Assembly: GCA_902464565.1 (NCBI GenBank)
Contig: CABQJV010000007.1
Span: 1 to 64,000 of the forward strand
Reading direction: 5' to 3'
Length of the DNA: 64,000 bases
DNA from: an uncultured Collinsella sp.
GTDB lineage: Bacteria > Actinomycetota > Coriobacteriia > Coriobacteriales > Coriobacteriaceae
The notes under the pieces were generated by a model. The model was not told where the DNA came from. It did no database searches and saw nothing but the letters and a program-made list of their open reading frames with translations. The position numbers were made by a program, and so were the translations under genes. Of the stretch, positions 62,228 through 64,000 are shown one piece after another (position 1 is the first letter of the stretch; each line of letters opens with the position of its first letter).

Positions 62228-63466
62228 CTAGCAGCTGGCTGCCACGTCCTTGGTCCAGCAGTGCACGCCGCCGCCGGACAGGTTAAGCGCGAGAGAGTCA
62301 ATCATGATGACTTTGCGATCGGGGAAGCAGCTCTCAAGAACGGCTTTGGCCTGCTCGTCCTTCTCCTTCACGACTTCGTTCATGCCCTCGTGGTAATAAC
62401 GCTGACCAAGAACGACGCCATTGCAGATGAGGAAGTTGCAGTAGCTCGCTGCTGCGTAGAAGTGGACGGGGCCCTCGGGCCAGGGAGTGCCATCCATAAA
62501 CTTGCCGCCCATTTCGTCGATGAAGCCCTTATAGAGCTCGTAATCCTCATCGCCAGGGGCGATAACGACTTCAATCGGCTCGGCGGTGGGCATACGAACA
62601 ATCTCGAAGGGCTTGCCCTCCCAGTCCGTTTCGTTGCTCAGGATCTCGTAGGCCGCCTCAATGCGGCGACGAGACTCTGCGCCAGCCTTGCTCGAGGCTG
62701 CCTCTTCATCGGACACCTCGGCAAGAAGAATCTTGTTCGGAGTGATAAAGCGACACATCTCATCAATGTGAGCCGCAAAGCTCATGCCAAAGACGGGAGT
62801 TCCGTCTTCCTTCTCGTCGAGGATGCCCAGTCGATAGTCGTCGTCCTCGAGCATAGGCTGCGGAAGCCAGATAACCTTGTTGAGGTTGTAGATGCGCTTA
62901 TACTCGGCCTCTACTTCCTCTTTCGTGAACTCGGGATTACGCTTGCGGCATTCCGTGTCCTCGATGGCGATCAGAGTGCCGTGACCGTCAAACTCGCGGT
63001 CGCCGCCCTCCGAAACCATTTCGGAATTGACGATATCGAAGCAACCGAGCGCAACCGCCATGTGAACGGCTGCCTTACGTGCGGACTGGCACTCCGGGGA
63101 GTTCTTGTCCCACACGCCGTAATAAGTCCAAGCGGGGTTGACCATATAAGAATGGCCCTTGTCGTCGACCATGATGCTGGGACCGTTGTCGCGGACATAG
63201 AAGTTGGAGTCTTCGAACTGCGTGATCTCGATGCGATCGAGATCAACCCCCTCCTCCTTCAGGCGCGAGCAAGCCTCCTCATAGGAGCCGGGGGTGCCGC
63301 AATTGAGGTTGACCGTAACGTCGCCATACTCGAGCAGAGCCTTGATCACGTCAACGCAGGGCTGGCGGTTATCGTAACCCTCTGCACGGATGTAATCGGG
63401 AAGCCATGTCACATAGACGTTGGAGCGCTTCTCGAACTCGCCCGGCATACGATAGTTCTCGTACAT
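62228..63466 (-). CDS. agmatine deiminase family protein
   Basis: 412 residues, guanidino-group modifying (PF04371) fold. Active-site elements: YVRDNGPSIMV (guanidinium Asp), SEGGDREFDGHGT, HIDEMCRF (general-base His) and the nucleophile Cys in LSGGGVHCWT. Longer than usual AguA (about 365-380) with an extra segment near 180-240. Hydrolyses agmatine or a related guanidine to the carbamoyl product and ammonia. ATG 63466 has GGAAGG at 6 nt. First gene of the operon; divergent from tetR with operator-like sites between. Confidence 0.88.
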   Translation of the reverse strand: MYENYRMPGEFEKRSNVYVTWLPDYIRAEGYDNRQPCVDVIKALLEYGDVTVNLNCGTPGSYEEACSRLKEEGVDLDRIEITQFEDSNFYVRDNGPSIMVDDKGHSYMVNPAWTYYGVWDKNSPECQSARKAAVHMAVALGCFDIVNSEMVSEGGDREFDGHGTLIAIEDTECRKRNPEFTKEEVEAEYKRIYNLNKVIWLPQPMLEDDDYRLGILDEKEDGTPVFGMSFAAHIDEMCRFITPNKILLAEVSDEEAASSKAGAESRRRIEAAYEILSNETDWEGKPFEIVRMPTAEPIEVVIAPGDEDYELYKGFIDEMGGKFMDGTPWPEGPVHFYAAASYCNFLICNGVVLGQRYYHEGMNEVVKEKDEQAKAVLESCFPDRKVIMIDSLALNLSGGGVHCWTKDVAASC

Positions 63467-63541
63467 GGTTGGTCCTTCCGTCGAGTTTCCCGCGATGCTG
63501 TCCGGCCGCGACAATAGCGGGGTTTCACCTGCTATTGTACT

Positions 63542-63618
63542 ACTATACCTACCGTTCGGTATATAGTTTTGAATAATTTCCGCTCGCCTACTGATACATA
63601 CCGTTCACCGTATATAGT
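63542..63618. promoter_or_regulatory. two related operator-like sites between deiminase operon and tetR
   Basis: TACCGTTCGGTATATAGT (63550-63567; contains the palindrome TACCG-TT-CGGTA) and TACCGTTCACCGTATATAGT (63599-63618). Both overlap likely -10 hexamers (TATAGT) in the divergent promoter region and are probable TetR binding sites. Confidence 0.65.
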
Positions 63619-63690
63619 GGTCATGTTTGGACACGAATTGATGTTCCGTTGCCATCCTTAATAATGTTGGTAGTGCGGAAGTGATTTACG

Positions 63691-64000
63691 ATGGAGAAAT
63701 GCAGCGTGAGCACAAGAAAAAAAATATTGGACGCAATGTACGATCTTGTGGCAGAAGTCGGTTATGACAAAGCGTCTATCGGAAAGATTTGCGACTTTGT
63801 CGGTATATCCAAGCCATCGGTGTACTACTACTTTCCCTCTAAAGAGGAGATTTTCACTACGCTCTTGGACAGCATGTTTCCGACCATCGACTATCAGCGC
63901 GACTACTCGCTAATAGTCGATAGGGACGGGTTCAAGGCCGCGCTTATCGAGCTCGGCAATTCAGTTATAGGTGGCTATCGAAGCGATGAAAAGCGCCGGC
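63691..64000 (+). CDS. TetR/AcrR family regulator (partial, runs off window end)
   Basis: At least 103 residues with no stop before base 64000. N-terminal TetR HTH: SIGKICDFVGISKPSVYYYF followed by PSKEEIFTTLL. Start is ATG 63691 (GGAAG upstream) or GTG 63706 (GGAG upstream). The ligand domain is cut off. Divergent from the deiminase operon and so probably its repressor, sensing the guanidino substrate or product. Confidence 0.88.
   Translation, partial: MEKCSVSTRKKILDAMYDLVAEVGYDKASIGKICDFVGISKPSVYYYFPSKEEIFTTLLDSMFPTIDYQRDYSLIVDRDGFKAALIELGNSVIGGYRSDEKRR

Overview
The window is a 64 kb piece of a high-GC (about 60%), gene-dense chromosome. Its proteins, its GTG/TTG starts with strong AAGGAGG-type ribosome binding sites, a bile salt hydrolase, an HTH-aminotransferase fusion and a recurrent hairpin family all suggest a gut Coriobacteriia, most likely Collinsella. 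This is inferred from protein character only; there is no rRNA gene here. I see no tRNA, CRISPR array, prophage, conjugative element or complete insertion sequence.

Layout. 0-9.9 kb: an XRE-HTH/aminotransferase fusion with its own operator repeats, a LysR/EamA divergent pair, Kup potassium uptake, bile salt hydrolase, a peptide deformylase-like protein lacking its catalytic Glu, an NCS2 purine permease and a small esterase. 10-15.4 kb: a MetE-like methyltransferase behind a LysR-type box, a HAD phosphatase-LysR pair, then a TPP riboswitch driving thiM - thiamine-binding protein - thiE. 15.5-24 kb: patatin lipase, two related GGDEF proteins (one with an EAL domain), flavodoxin reductase, an ArsC-fold protein without its cysteine, a CobW GTPase and TrmL. 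24-31 kb: two related AAA ATPases flank a short UvrA2-type protein, followed by a TetM-like GTPase. 31-47 kb: housekeeping RNA methyltransferases (RsmJ, RlmA), MATE and EamA transporters, Ung, a queuosine-type transporter with an SDR, RF3, a GntR-ABC module, a ClC channel, a LOG protein and a K+ channel. 47-57 kb: two hybrid histidine kinases, one beside a solute-binding lipoprotein, a C-S lyase, TrmO, an HTH-zinc ribbon-TipAS regulator and a glutaredoxin. 57-59.8 kb: a repeat-rich, AT-richer accessory patch with a MITE-like element, a second long inverted element, a duplicated hairpin and a ribbon-helix-helix regulator with twin operators. 59.8-64 kb: an operon of guanidino deiminase, atypical transcarbamylase and MFS transporter, with a divergent TetR gene (cut by the window end) and two matching operator-like sites between.

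Three signals look most worth following. One is a dispersed family of gene-end hairpins whose stems differ but whose loop keeps CTGTCC (or GGGAC in the arm); two copies supply the stop codon of the gene they follow. The second is the MITE-like and inverted elements at 57-60 kb. The third is the deiminase/transcarbamylase operon, whose transcarbamylase keeps the carbamoyl phosphate motifs (STRTR, HPTQ) but has lost the ornithine signatures (SMG, HCLP). The twin AAA ATPases around uvrA2, with three 10-bp-spaced GGTATAA repeats upstream, are a further unexplained module.
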